A DNA stretch of 64,000 bases from Marmoricola sp. URHB0036 (GCF_000426045.1 NZ_AUEP01000005.1:186001-250000); one strand, 5' to 3'; shown: positions 24,755 through 33,136, counted from the first letter of the stretch. Notes: generated by a model from the sequence alone, not told the origin. Translations and numbers: made by a program.

Positions 24755-24825
24755 GGAGGGTGGGGCTCGAACCCACGACCCAAGGATTATGAGTCCTCTG
24801 CTCTGACCGACTGAGCTACCTCCCC
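24752..24825 (-). tRNA. tRNA-Met (CAT)
   Basis: Cloverleaf of 74 nt: acceptor GGGGAGG/CCTCCCT (closing G-U pair), D arm GCTC/GAGC, anticodon stem GAGGA/TCCTT with loop CTCATAA, T arm GTGGG/CCCAC with TTCGAGC. The A discriminator and base 72 coincide with the TAG stop of the plus-strand CHAP gene. CAT could also be lysidine-modified tRNA-Ile2, but the CTCATAATC context is typical of elongator Met. CCA is not encoded. Confidence 0.9.
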
Positions 24826-24862
24826 GGAGCGGCCGAGCCTATCCGGCCCGATGTCCGACAGG

Positions 24863-25810
24863 TCAGCCTGCCGACGGCACCGGGCCTTCGAAGGGCAGCA
24901 CCACCATGCACGGGACGGGCCGCGGGTGGGCCGGGTCGAGGGCGTTGAGCACGTAGCCGGCCGCGACCGGGTCGGCGGCGATCTCGAAGTGCTCGGTGTA
25001 GTCGGTGGCACAGCCGTCCTGGACGGTGATGTTCTTCATGCCCGGCTCGATGCCGCTGGTGTACGGCGAGACCAGCTCGTCGTGCGTGGTGACGATGTTG
25101 GTGTAGCTGATCCCCTTCACCGCCACTCCCCCGGCCCGCATCTTCTGCATGAACGCCGAGCCGGTGCTCATCTCGCTGCAGGCGGGGCAGCCGGGGGTCT
25201 CGGTGGAGGACGGCGAGTAGACACTCATCGACTGGCTCAGCTGCTGCGGTGCTCCCAGGCTGGTGCCGTGCCAGAGTGGCGCGAGCGACACGTAGCTGTG
25301 GATGTACGGCGCGCCGCCGAGGAACTTCGCGTAGTAGTCCGGCATCAGGGTGCCCTGCGAGTGGCCGAGGATGTCGACCTGGCGGGCACCGGTGGCCTGG
25401 CGGACCTTGGTGACGAACGCCTTCAGCTGCTCGGCGCTGGTCTCGATCGCGTCGAGCCCACCGAACTGGTCGAGTCCCTTCGGCGTACCGGCTGCGACGC
25501 CGTAGGTCAGCGCGAACACGCAGTAGCCGTTGTTGGCCAGGAGCGGCGCGTAGGTCTGCCAGTTGGTGTTCTTGTTGCCGGCGGTCCCGTGCACGAGGAC
25601 GACCGGGCGCGGGTGGCGGGCTGTGGGCCTGCAGTTCCAGTTGTTCGCGCCGGCCGGGTCGGCGTCGACCTTCGTGCCGGCGAGCACCGCACTGCTCAGG
25701 AAGTTGTAGCTGACCGGGTACTGGTCGGCCGCCGACGAGGCGGGCGCGGTGGCGAGCGCGGCAGCCGCAGCACTGGTCAGGGCGAGCAGGGCGATGAGCG
25801 CACGGCGCAC
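24863..25810 (-). CDS. Secreted triacylglycerol lipase/esterase (Lipase_2 family)
   Basis: 315 residues. The N-terminus is a classical signal peptide (RRALIALLALTSAAAAALATAPASSA), so the enzyme is exported. Alpha/beta-hydrolase features: VVLVHGTAGNKNTNW (oxyanion), nucleophile elbow DILGHSQGTLMPDYY, and candidate Asp and His in TTHDELVSP and DYTEHFEIAAD. This matches the actinobacterial Lipase_2/EstB-like group that hydrolyses lipids or short esters. Several cysteines (NWNCRP, CPACSE, DGCATD) probably form disulphides outside the cell. GTG 25810 follows AGGAGG. The gene is separated from the helicase by 63 bases. Confidence 0.9.
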   Translation of the reverse strand: MRRALIALLALTSAAAAALATAPASSAADQYPVSYNFLSSAVLAGTKVDADPAGANNWNCRPTARHPRPVVLVHGTAGNKNTNWQTYAPLLANNGYCVFALTYGVAAGTPKGLDQFGGLDAIETSAEQLKAFVTKVRQATGARQVDILGHSQGTLMPDYYAKFLGGAPYIHSYVSLAPLWHGTSLGAPQQLSQSMSVYSPSSTETPGCPACSEMSTGSAFMQKMRAGGVAVKGISYTNIVTTHDELVSPYTSGIEPGMKNITVQDGCATDYTEHFEIAADPVAAGYVLNALDPAHPRPVPCMVVLPFEGPVPSAG

Positions 25811-25873
25811 GGGTCCTCCTGGGTCAGGTGTCAGCAGACCCAACGAGCACCGAGTGGAAAGGGAACGCGCGGC

Positions 25874-27574
25874 TCAGCTGTTGCGGTGGCGCGGTTTCTT
25901 GCCACCGGGGCGTCCCGGGCGGTCGTTGAACCCCTTCGGCGGGCCCGATCTCGGTGCCGGCCCCTTGTCGCGCTGGAGGTCGATGAGGATCCCGGAGATG
26001 CGGGTGTCCGCGAGCTTGTCGAGGGTCTCGCGGGACAGGTCGGGTGGGAGCTCGACCAGGGAGAAGTTGGGCTTGATGTCGATGCGGCCGAAGTCGGCGC
26101 GCTTGAGACCGCCCTCGTTGGCGAGCGCGCCGACGATCTGACGCGGCTCGACGCGGTGGCGCTTGCCGACCGAGATCCGCCAGCGCACCAGCCCACCAGC
26201 CGGTTCGCGCCGCTCCCGGCGCTCCTGGGCCTTCGGCTCGGGCATGTCCTCGAGGAACAACGGCTCGCCGTCCTGGGAGAGTACGGCGATGGCAGCGGCG
26301 ATGTCGGCCGCCGGGACGTCGTGCTCCTGCTCGTAGGCCTGCACGAGCTCCTTGAACAAGCCGTGCTGGGAGTCGCTCAGGGCCTGGGTGATCGCCTCGG
26401 TGAACTTGGCGACGCGGAAGGCGTTCACGTCCTCCACCGTCGGCAAGTTCATCTGCTCGAGGGTGGTGCGGTTGGCCTTCTCGATCGCGCGCAGCAGGTA
26501 GTTCTCGCGCGGCGTGACGAAGGAGATGGCCTGGCCACTGCGGCCGGCGCGGCCGGTGCGCCCGATGCGGTGCACGTAGGACTCGGTGTCGGTGGGGATG
26601 TCGTGGTTGATCACGTGGCTGATCCGCTCGACGTCGAGCCCGCGCGCCGCCACGTCGGTGGCGACGAGGATGTCGAGCTTGCCCTTGCGCAGCTGGTCGA
26701 TGGTGCGCTCGCGCTGCACCTGCGCGACGTCGCCGTTGATGGCCGCTGCCGCGAAACCTCGGGCCCGCAACCGCTCGGCCAGCTCCTCGGTGGCGTTCTT
26801 GGTGCGGACGAAGACGATCATGCCGTCGAAGTTCTCCACCTCGAGGATGCGCGTGAGGGCGTCCAGCTTCTGGTGGTGGGCGACCTTGAGGTAGCGCTGT
26901 GTGACGTTGGTGGCCGTGCTCGAGCTCGACTTGACGGTGATCTCGGTGGCGCCAGGGGCGTACTTCTTGATGATCCGCCGGATCTGCGGCGGGATCGTCG
27001 CGCTGAACAGGGCCAGCTGCTTGTCGTCGGGGGTTCCGGCCAGGATCGTCTCGACGTCCTCGGCGAACCCCATGTTGAGCATCTCGTCGGCCTCGTCCAG
27101 CACCACGAACCGCAGCTCGCTCAGGTCGAGGGTGCCCTTCTCGAGGTGGTCCATGACGCGTCCCGGCGTACCGACCACGACGTGCACGCCTCGTCGGAGG
27201 GCCGACAGCTGGACGCCGTAGCCCTGGCCGCCGTACACGGGGAGGACGTGCAGGCCCTTGAGGTGGGCGGCGTAGCGGCCGAACGCCTCGGAGACCTGCA
27301 GGGCGAGCTCGCGGGTCGGTGCGAGGACCAGCACCTGCGGGGTCGACTGGGACAGGTCGATGCGCGAGAGGATCGGCAGCGCGAAGGCCGCGGTCTTGCC
27401 GGTGCCGGTCTGGGCGAGGCCGACGACGTGCTTGCCCTCGAGCAGGGGCGGGATCGCCTCGGCCTGGATCGCGGACGGGCTCTCGTAGCCGACTTCCCGG
27501 AGGACCTTCTCGACCCGCGGGTCGAGTCCCAGCTCCTCGAACGTCGGGCCTGTCGGTGCACTGCTCTCACTCAC
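25874..27574 (-). CDS. deaD: DEAD-box ATP-dependent RNA helicase with DbpA-like domain
   Basis: 566 residues. Unwinds short RNA duplexes in ribosome assembly, mRNA decay or cold growth. Q motif and Walker A AQTGTGKT (54-61), PTRELA, TPGR, DEAD (160-163), SAT, then ATDVAARGLDV and HRIGRTGRAGRSG in the second RecA domain. The C-terminal domain (RISVGKRHRVEPRQIVGALANEGGL... IDIKPNFSLVELPPDL) is a DbpA-type RNA-binding fold, as in CsdA/DeaD. The end is basic and Pro/Gly-rich. GTG start with TACCCT exactly 6 nt upstream, therefore probably leaderless. Confidence 0.93.
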   Translation of the reverse strand: MSESSAPTGPTFEELGLDPRVEKVLREVGYESPSAIQAEAIPPLLEGKHVVGLAQTGTGKTAAFALPILSRIDLSQSTPQVLVLAPTRELALQVSEAFGRYAAHLKGLHVLPVYGGQGYGVQLSALRRGVHVVVGTPGRVMDHLEKGTLDLSELRFVVLDEADEMLNMGFAEDVETILAGTPDDKQLALFSATIPPQIRRIIKKYAPGATEITVKSSSSTATNVTQRYLKVAHHQKLDALTRILEVENFDGMIVFVRTKNATEELAERLRARGFAAAAINGDVAQVQRERTIDQLRKGKLDILVATDVAARGLDVERISHVINHDIPTDTESYVHRIGRTGRAGRSGQAISFVTPRENYLLRAIEKANRTTLEQMNLPTVEDVNAFRVAKFTEAITQALSDSQHGLFKELVQAYEQEHDVPAADIAAAIAVLSQDGEPLFLEDMPEPKAQERRERREPAGGLVRWRISVGKRHRVEPRQIVGALANEGGLKRADFGRIDIKPNFSLVELPPDLSRETLDKLADTRISGILIDLQRDKGPAPRSGPPKGFNDRPGRPGGKKPRHRNS

Positions 27575-27580
27575 CGATCA

Positions 27581-27586
27581 AGGGTA
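27581..27586 (-). promoter_or_regulatory. -10 element of the DEAD-box helicase gene
   Basis: TACCCT on the minus strand, 6 nt before the GTG at 27574, no ribosome site. Confidence 0.45.
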
Positions 27587-27688
27587 GTGGCGGAGGTGGG
27601 TGCCGACCTATTCGAGAAGGGTCCGGTTTCCGCCTGCGGCGGCAGTGGGCGCCTACCCGATATGAGCGACAGGTACCGCAGTGGCACC

Positions 27689-27694
27689 TACAGT
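27689..27694 (+). promoter_or_regulatory. -10 element of the PAS kinase gene
   Basis: TACAGT with 6 nt to the GTG at 27701, which supports a leaderless start there rather than at the ATG 27662. Confidence 0.45.
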
Positions 27695-27700
27695 TGGGGC

Positions 27701-28810
27701 GTGCCCGACCTCGCGGCCGCAGAAGAACGCTGGCGGCTCACCCTCGACAACGCACCCGTGGGCATCGCCCTGGTGAGTCTCGAGGGCCACTTCATGCGGG
27801 TCAACGAGGCGCTGTGCCGGATCCTGGGCTACTCGACCGAGGAGCTGCTGGCCCTCGACTTCCAGCAGCTGACCCACGAGGACGACCTCGACACCGATCT
27901 GCACTTCCTCGAGCAGCTGCTGGCCGCGGAGATCTCCAGCTACCGGATGCGCAAGCGCTACCTGCACGCCGAGGGTCACCACGTGTGGGCCGACCTCTCG
28001 GTCTCCCTGGTCCGCGACGGGGAGGGCCAACCGGTCCATTTCGTCTCCCACGTCGCCGACCTCACCGAGGAGGTCAAGGCGGCCAACCGGATCGAGGAGA
28101 TCAACCGCGAGCTGAACGAGCAGCAGATCCTGCTCGAGCGCTCCAACGCCGACCTCGAGGCGTTCGCCATGCTCGCCAGCCACGACCTGCAGGCGCCGCT
28201 GGCCACCATTCGCGGCTACATGGAGCTGCTGGAGGCGACGTACGCCGGCGTCTTCGACGAACGGGCCCTGGAGTGGGTCGGCCGGATCAGCCAGGCCACC
28301 GACCGGATGTCCCAGCTGGTCAGCTCACTCCTCGACTTCTCCCGCGCCGGCACCACCCAGTCGCACGAGTCGGTCTCCATCGCCGCGCTGGTCGAGGAGG
28401 TGCGCGACGACCTCACCCAGCTGATCACCGAGACCCATGCCGAGGTGGTCGTGGATCGGCACGCACCCGCCGTGATGGCCGACCGCTCCCGGATGCGCCA
28501 GGTGCTGCAGAACCTGATCCAGAACTCCCTCAAGCACCGGCACCCCGAGCGTGCGCCGCGGTGCGAGATCGGCGTCGAGGAGCGCGAGGTCGACTGGATG
28601 GTCACCGTCGTCGACAACGCCCTGGGCATCCCGGCCGAGCACCGCGACAGCATCTTCACGATGTACGCGCAGGTGGACGGCGGCGCACCGGGCCACGGCA
28701 TCGGGCTGGCTGCCTGCCGCCAGATCGTGGAGCGTCACGGCGGCACGATCTGGGTCGACGGCACCCCCTCGGGCGAGGGCAGCCGGTTCAGCTTCACCCT
28801 CCCGCGCTGA
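27701..28810 (+). CDS. PAS-domain sensor histidine kinase
   Basis: 369 residues, cytoplasmic. One PAS domain (about 5-125: RWRLTLDNAPVGIALVSLEG... GYSTEELLALDFQQLTHEDD), a coiled-coil linker, phospho-acceptor His near 160 in LASHDLQAPLATIRGY, and a HATPase with LIQNSLKHRHPE, VVDNALGIP and GHGIGLAACRQIVE. It resembles bacteriophytochrome-like PAS kinases; there is no adjacent regulator. TACAGT exactly 6 nt before GTG 27701 supports that start. An in-frame ATG at 27662 would add 13 residues but has no matching signal. Next to a PIG-L gene on the same strand. Confidence 0.87.
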   Translation: MPDLAAAEERWRLTLDNAPVGIALVSLEGHFMRVNEALCRILGYSTEELLALDFQQLTHEDDLDTDLHFLEQLLAAEISSYRMRKRYLHAEGHHVWADLSVSLVRDGEGQPVHFVSHVADLTEEVKAANRIEEINRELNEQQILLERSNADLEAFAMLASHDLQAPLATIRGYMELLEATYAGVFDERALEWVGRISQATDRMSQLVSSLLDFSRAGTTQSHESVSIAALVEEVRDDLTQLITETHAEVVVDRHAPAVMADRSRMRQVLQNLIQNSLKHRHPERAPRCEIGVEEREVDWMVTVVDNALGIPAEHRDSIFTMYAQVDGGAPGHGIGLAACRQIVERHGGTIWVDGTPSGEGSRFSFTLPR

Positions 28811-28841
28811 CGGATCGCTCCCGGCACGCGCGCTCGCGGCG

Positions 28842-28847
28842 TAGGTT
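28842..28847 (+). promoter_or_regulatory. -10 element of the PIG-L gene
   Basis: TAGGTT with 6 nt to the ATG at 28854 and no ribosome site. Confidence 0.45.
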
Positions 28848-28853
28848 CGGGCC

Positions 28854-29603
28854 ATGGACGCCCCGATGCCGCCGCCGCTCGAGCCGCTCGACGAGACCTG
28901 GGAGCGCGCCCTCTGCGTCGTCGCCCATCCCGACGACATGGAGTTCGGGGCGGCCGCCGCTGTCGCCCGCTGGACCGGCCAGGGCAAGTGGGTCGGCTAC
29001 ACGATGGTCACGAGCGGCGAGGCCGGGATCGACGGCATGGCGCCGGACGAGTGCCGCACCGTCCGCGAGGCCGAGCAGGTCGAGTCGGCCCGCATCGTCG
29101 GCGTCGACACCGTGGACTTCCTGCACCAGCCCGACGGTGTCCTCGAGTACGGCGTCCCGATGCGCCGGTTGCTGGCCGCCGAGGTGCGCCGCCATCGCCC
29201 CGACATCGTGATCACCGGGAACTTCCGCGACACCTGGGGCGGGCGCAACCTCAACCAGGCCGACCACATAGCCGTCGGCAAGGCGGTGCTGGACGCGGTG
29301 CGGGACGCGGGCAACCGGTGGGTGTTCCCCGAGCAGCTCGACGGCGAGCTCGAGCCGTGGGGCGGCGTACGGGAGGTGTGGGCGTTCGGCTCCCCCGAGT
29401 CCACCCACGGCGTGGACACCACCGACACCTTCGATGCGGGCGTCGAGTCGCTCAAGGCGCACGCGGCGTACATCGACGGGCTGGGCTGGGAGAACTGGGA
29501 CCCGCGGGAGTTCCTCGAGGGGATGGCGCGCGGCACCGGCCAGCGCCTGGGTACGGCGTTCGCCGCACCGTTCGAGGTCTTCCCGATGGGCTGGGGGGAC
29601 TAG
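28854..29603 (+). CDS. PIG-L/LmbE family deacetylase
   Basis: 249 residues. Zinc-dependent N-deacetylase fold: the metal motif AHPDDMEFGAA near residue 25 supplies His and Asp ligands, and NLNQADHIAVG supplies the third His. Relatives include MshB (mycothiol synthesis) and Mca. Length and motif spacing fit a PIG-L deacetylase acting on an N-acetyl sugar or a conjugate, but the substrate cannot be assigned, and MshB proper would be longer. The GTSGEAGIDG-like loop (VTSGEAGIDGMAPDE) is typical of the family. Convergent with the VOC gene, 6 bases apart. Confidence 0.87.
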   Translation: MDAPMPPPLEPLDETWERALCVVAHPDDMEFGAAAAVARWTGQGKWVGYTMVTSGEAGIDGMAPDECRTVREAEQVESARIVGVDTVDFLHQPDGVLEYGVPMRRLLAAEVRRHRPDIVITGNFRDTWGGRNLNQADHIAVGKAVLDAVRDAGNRWVFPEQLDGELEPWGGVREVWAFGSPESTHGVDTTDTFDAGVESLKAHAAYIDGLGWENWDPREFLEGMARGTGQRLGTAFAAPFEVFPMGWGD

Positions 29604-29609
29604 CAGGTC

Positions 29610-29972
29610 CTAGCGTGGGTCGCCGTGCAGCACGCAGAACTCGTTGCCCTCGGGGTCCGCGAGCACGGTGAATCCCTCGTCCCCGCTCTGCCCCACGTCG
29701 GCACGAGTCGCTCCCAGGCCGAGCAGGCGCTCGATCTCGGCGTCGACATCGCCGTCCGCGGGACGCAGGTCGAGGTGCAGCGGGAGCTTGGCCTGCTTGT
29801 CCTCCTCGATGGGCTGCAGCCAGATCACCACCCCGGCCGACTCCGCGGGGTAGAGCTTCACCACGCCGTCGTCGTGCACCTGGGTGGTCATGCCGAGCGC
29901 CTCGGACCAGAACCGGGCCTGCGCGTCGAGGTCACGGACGTCGAGGGTGAGCTGTGCGATGCGTGCGGTCAT
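29610..29972 (-). CDS. VOC/glyoxalase-like protein
   Basis: 120 residues with two beta-alpha-beta-beta-beta modules of the vicinal oxygen chelate fold: RIAQLTLDVRDLDAQARFWSEALGM at the N-terminus and GFTVLADPEGNEFCVLHGD at the C-terminus. Possible metal ligands are limited (no clear His at the usual first position), so it may be a binding protein, for example for an antibiotic, rather than a metal enzyme. ATG start. The gene stands alone between the PIG-L gene and tRNA-Asn. Confidence 0.85.
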   Translation of the reverse strand: MTARIAQLTLDVRDLDAQARFWSEALGMTTQVHDDGVVKLYPAESAGVVIWLQPIEEDKQAKLPLHLDLRPADGDVDAEIERLLGLGATRADVGQSGDEGFTVLADPEGNEFCVLHGDPR

Positions 29973-30019
29973 GGGGCTGCACTACCCGGGTGCCGCCGGA
30001 GCATTCGGTCTTCGGTCAA

Positions 30020-30059
30020 CAAAACAGCAGAGCCTCTGACCCATGAGGGCCAGAGGCTC
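30020..30059 (-). terminator. Intrinsic terminator of tRNA-Asn
   Basis: On the minus strand GAGCCTCTG-G-CCC pairs with GGG-T-CAGAGGCTC around a TCAT loop (30030-30059), followed after TGCTG by TTTT (30021-30024). It begins 9 nt after the tRNA 3' end. Confidence 0.75.
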
Positions 30060-30068
30060 CGATCTCTG

Positions 30069-30141
30069 CTCCCCCGGTTGGACTCGAACCAACAACCCTC
30101 CGGTTAACAGCCGAATGCTCTGCCAATTGAGCTACAGGGGA
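30069..30141 (-). tRNA. tRNA-Asn (GTT)
   Basis: Acceptor TCCCCTG/CGGGGGA, D arm GCTC...GAGC, anticodon stem TCGG-/CCGG-type with loop CTGTTAA (anticodon GTT), T arm GTTGG/CCAAC with TTCGAGT, discriminator G. 73 nt, CCA not encoded, followed by a clear terminator. Confidence 0.95.
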
Positions 30142-30189
30142 TCGCGCCCGCAAACCCTAGCAAGGAGGGCGGCCTCTGCTAAATCGGGT

Positions 30190-30714
30190 TCAGGCCGGGT
30201 CGTCGCCGACCTCGGCCTGGGCCTGGGCCAGCGCGAGGTCGGCCACGGCCACCACCTCGGGGTCGTCGGGGTCGAGCCCGCGGTCGTAGGCGTGCATCCA
30301 GGCCACCGGTCCGCCGACCGGGCTGCGGCGGCCGATCACCGTCAGGCCGAGAGAGTCGCGGACGGGGACGCGGCGTTGCAGCACGATGCTGGCGGTCACC
30401 CGCTCGCGGACGAGCTGGAGCAGGAGGGCGGGGTCCTCCATCGTGACGGTGTACGACGGTCGCGGCTCGCCGTACGACCCGACTCCCGTGACCTGCAGTC
30501 GACCTGCCTCCTGGTCCCAGGCGGCATCCTCGACTTCCTCCCAGGCGAGGTGCTCGACGCCGGTCGGAAGCACGAGCACGAGCGACCGGCGCGTCCCGAG
30601 CAGCCACGAACCGTCGGTGGTGGGTGCCCAGGCCAGCGGCTTCTCGCCGCGAGGGAGCTGGGCGCGGGAGAGCACCTCGGCGGGGACTCCCCCGCTGCGC
30701 TCGAACAGCTTCAC
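30190..30714 (-). CDS. Conserved protein coupled to dnaG, unknown function
   Basis: 174 residues. Starts at GTG 30714, which shares GTGA with the dnaG stop and has GGAG 5 nt upstream, so it is translated with dnaG. The first two thirds (PLAWAPTTDGSWLLGTRRSLVLV... HLAWEEVEDAAWDQEAGRLQVTGVG) look like a small beta-rich PH-like fold. The C-terminal third (GGPVAWMHAYDRGLDPDDPEVVAVADLALAQAQAEVGDDP) is acidic and helical. No family is recognised with certainty. The position directly after dnaG is typical of Nocardioides-like genomes, but no role in replication is shown. Confidence 0.75.
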   Translation of the reverse strand: MKLFERSGGVPAEVLSRAQLPRGEKPLAWAPTTDGSWLLGTRRSLVLVLPTGVEHLAWEEVEDAAWDQEAGRLQVTGVGSYGEPRPSYTVTMEDPALLLQLVRERVTASIVLQRRVPVRDSLGLTVIGRRSPVGGPVAWMHAYDRGLDPDDPEVVAVADLALAQAQAEVGDDPA

Positions 30715-32564
30715 TGGCTCTCCAGCGCCCGTTCGCGCAGGCTGCGGCGGTGCTGCTCGAGGGCGACCAGCTCGCCGAACATGCGGTTGTACTCGGTGGC
30801 CTGGTCGACCGGGTTGGTGCGCTGGAGCCGGGACTTCAGGTCGGCGATGCGCCGCATGGCGGTGAGCTCCCGCAGCCGGAGGACGTGCTGGCTGACGTAG
30901 GCGTCGTCGGGCTCCTTGGCGGAGTGGAGCGGCTCGACGGCCAGGGCGCTGATCAGCGACTGGAGCCGCTGGTCCTCCTGGGAGTCGCGGATCGTCGAGG
31001 CCCACTGGGCGTCCGCCGCGGTCGGACCGCCGGCTTTCTGGATGCCGGCCCACAGCGCCCGGTAGGCGCCGTGGGTGAAGTCGTCACCGTCGACGTCACG
31101 GGCGGTGCGGCCGACGACGCCAGGGTGCTGGATGACCAGCTTGAGGGTCTCGCGCTCGAGCATCAGCCGGGGATCGCGGGGGTCGGGCAGCTCGGCCGGG
31201 CGCTGGCCCCCCGGGGCGACGGTGTGCGGCTGGGAGCTCCGGGCAGCGGCGCGGCGTACCTCGCGTTGCACGTCGGCCGGCTCGATGCCGATCATGCCGG
31301 CCAGCTCGCGCGCGAAGGCGTCGACCTTGGACCGGTCGCGGATGCTCGTCACCAGCTTGGCCGCCTCGCGCATCGCGTCGATGCGGCCGTCGGCCCGGTC
31401 GAGGTCGTAGCGCTGCACCACGTTGGCCAGCACGAAGCGGTAGAGCGGGACCCGGCGGGCCACCAGCTCGCGCACCTCGGCGTCACCCTGCTTGAGCCGG
31501 AGGTCACACGGGTCGAGGCCGCTGGGCTCGACAGCGACGTAGGTCTGGCCGGCGAACATCTGGTCGCCCTCGAAGGCGCGGATGGCCGCCTTCTGGCCGG
31601 CCTCGTCACCGTCGAAGGTGAAGATCACCTCGCCGCGGAACTCGTCGTGGTCCTGGAGCAGCCGGCGGATGACCCGCGCGTGGTCGTCGCCGAACGAGGT
31701 GCCGCAGGTGGCGACGGCTGTCTTCACGCCGGCCAGGTGGCAGGCCATCACGTCGGTGTAGCCCTCGACGATGACGGCTTGGCTGGCGCGGGCGATCTCG
31801 CGCCGGGCGAGGTCGATGCCGTAGAGGACCTGGCTCTTGTGGTAGATCGGGGTCTCGGGGGTGTTGAGGTACTTCGCCTCGATGGTGTCGTCGTCGAAGA
31901 TCCGCCGGGCGCCGAAGCCGATCGTGTCGCCGCTGCTGTCGCGGATCGGCCACATCAGCCGGCCCCGGAAGCGGTCGTAGAGCCCGCGCCCCTGTCCGAT
32001 CAGGCCCGAGGTGACCATCTCCTCATCGGTGAACCCCTTCTGCCGCAGGTGCTTGAGGAGCACCTCACCACCCCGCGGGGAGAAGCCGACCCCGAAGTGG
32101 GCGGCCGCATCGGCGTCGAAGCCCCGCGAGTCGAGGAACTGACGGGCGGTGAGTGCCTCGGGCGTGGCCAGCTGCTCGGCGTACCACTCCGCCGTCACCC
32201 GGTGGGCGTCGATCAGTCGCGGCCGCTGCGGGCCTCCACGGGGGCGGGCCGGGCCGCCCTCCTCGTAGCGCAGCTGCACGCCGACCTTCTCGGCCAGCCG
32301 CTCGACGGTCTCGGTGAAGCCGAGCCCGTCCATCTCCATCACGAACTTGATGACGTCGCCGCCGACTCCGCAGCCGAAGCAGTGGAAGAGCCCGCGGGAC
32401 GGAGTGACGTTGAAGCTGGGCGACTTCTCGTCGTGGAAGGGGCACAGGCCCTTCATGTTGCCGCCACCGGCGTTGCGGAGGGTGACGTAGGCCGAGATGA
32501 CGTCGTCGATGCGAGCCTTCTCGCGCACCTCAGCGATGTCTTCTTCCCTGATCCTGCCCGCCAC
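30711..32564 (-). CDS. dnaG: DNA primase
   Basis: 617 residues. Makes RNA primers for replication. The N-terminal CHC2 zinc domain reads CPFHDEKSPSF...HCFGCGVGGD (C41, H44, C62, C65). The RNA polymerase domain includes the TOPRIM core VIVEGYTDVMA and FTFDGDEAGQKAA. The C-terminal helicase-interacting domain (from about 460) ends with a helix-rich segment and LESQ. GTG at 32564 has TAGACT 7 nt upstream and no ribosome site, so it is probably leaderless. In mycobacteria dnaG lies next to dgt; here an envelope operon and a dehydrogenase lie between them. Confidence 0.96.
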   Translation of the reverse strand: MAGRIREEDIAEVREKARIDDVISAYVTLRNAGGGNMKGLCPFHDEKSPSFNVTPSRGLFHCFGCGVGGDVIKFVMEMDGLGFTETVERLAEKVGVQLRYEEGGPARPRGGPQRPRLIDAHRVTAEWYAEQLATPEALTARQFLDSRGFDADAAAHFGVGFSPRGGEVLLKHLRQKGFTDEEMVTSGLIGQGRGLYDRFRGRLMWPIRDSSGDTIGFGARRIFDDDTIEAKYLNTPETPIYHKSQVLYGIDLARREIARASQAVIVEGYTDVMACHLAGVKTAVATCGTSFGDDHARVIRRLLQDHDEFRGEVIFTFDGDEAGQKAAIRAFEGDQMFAGQTYVAVEPSGLDPCDLRLKQGDAEVRELVARRVPLYRFVLANVVQRYDLDRADGRIDAMREAAKLVTSIRDRSKVDAFARELAGMIGIEPADVQREVRRAAARSSQPHTVAPGGQRPAELPDPRDPRLMLERETLKLVIQHPGVVGRTARDVDGDDFTHGAYRALWAGIQKAGGPTAADAQWASTIRDSQEDQRLQSLISALAVEPLHSAKEPDDAYVSQHVLRLRELTAMRRIADLKSRLQRTNPVDQATEYNRMFGELVALEQHRRSLRERALESQ

Positions 32565-32651
32565 GGTGCGGAGTCTACGGGGCGGGTACGACGCACCGAC
32601 CCGCCGTGACGGGAAGGGTTTCAAACACCCCGGAATGGCTACTCGTCTCGT

Positions 32652-33065
32652 ATGAGCGAACCGACCGTCAACCACACCCCGGGCGGGGCCGACCCGACAC
32701 TGGGGGCCCTCGTCCACGACCTGACCACCCAGGTGCCCGAGCTGATCCGCTCGGAGCTCCGGCTGGCGCAGGCCGAGGCCGCCGAGAAGGGGAAGCGCGC
32801 CGGCATCGGGATCGGCATGTTCAGCGGTGCGGGCCTGCTGGCGTTCTTCGGCCTCGCCACCGTCATCGCTGGTGTGGTCCTGGCCCTGTCGCTGGCGATG
32901 GACGGCTGGCTCGCCGCCCTCATCGTCGCGGTGGTGCTGTTCGCCGGGGCCGGAGTGCTGGCGCTGATGGGCAAGAACCAGGTGGAACAGGCCACACCTC
33001 CGGTGCCCGAACGGGCGGTCGAGGGCCTCAAGGAAGACATCGCAACCGTGAAGGGACAGCGCTGA
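32652..33065 (+). CDS. Holin-X type membrane protein (Phage_holin_3_6)
   Basis: 137 residues. Soluble helical N-terminus (LGALVHDLTTQVPELIRSELRLAQAEAAEKGKRAG) followed by two membrane helices (AGLLAFFGLATVIAGVVLALSLAM and LAALIVAVVLFAGAGVLALMG) and an acidic tail. This is the actinobacterial Holin-X family; despite the name, no phage genes accompany it, and in actinobacteria it sits in envelope operons with DUF3618. It starts the five-gene tiled operon. TACTCG lies 6 nt before the ATG. The stop overlaps the following mini-ORF as TGATG. Confidence 0.85.
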   Translation: MSEPTVNHTPGGADPTLGALVHDLTTQVPELIRSELRLAQAEAAEKGKRAGIGIGMFSGAGLLAFFGLATVIAGVVLALSLAMDGWLAALIVAVVLFAGAGVLALMGKNQVEQATPPVPERAVEGLKEDIATVKGQR

Positions 33066-33136
33066 TGACATCACCCCACGACATTCTTCTCCCCCGCTTC
33101 GCTCCTCCGAACAAAGCCGCGGGGACCCCGAAATGA
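33065..33136 (+). CDS. 23-residue mini-ORF between Holin-X and DUF3618 genes
   Basis: The ATG at 33065 overlaps the Holin-X stop (TGATG) and its TGA at 33134 overlaps the DUF3618 start (ATGA), so it fills the gap between the genes exactly. The peptide is Pro/Ala-rich (MTSPHDILLPRF then APPNKAAGTPK) with no membrane segment. Codon choice is less GC-biased than in its neighbours (ATT, CTT, TCT-like region). It could be a coupling ORF that keeps ribosomes on the message, a real micropeptide, or a coincidence. Confidence 0.4.
   Translation: MTSPHDILLPRFAPPNKAAGTPK

Noticed and set aside
24752-24825. tRNA-Ile2 with a lysidine-modified CAT anticodon
   Set aside because: The anticodon loop context and acceptor stem look more like elongator Met, but the distinction is not certain from sequence alone.
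24851-27661. Long N-terminal extension of the frame of the PAS kinase
   Set aside because: The upstream part is antisense to the lipase and DEAD-box helicase genes. The kinase has its own start signals at 27662-27701.
32652-33065. Prophage suggested by a holin-like gene
   Set aside because: No endolysin, capsid, integrase or terminase is present. Holin-X is an actinobacterial membrane family found in ordinary chromosomal operons.
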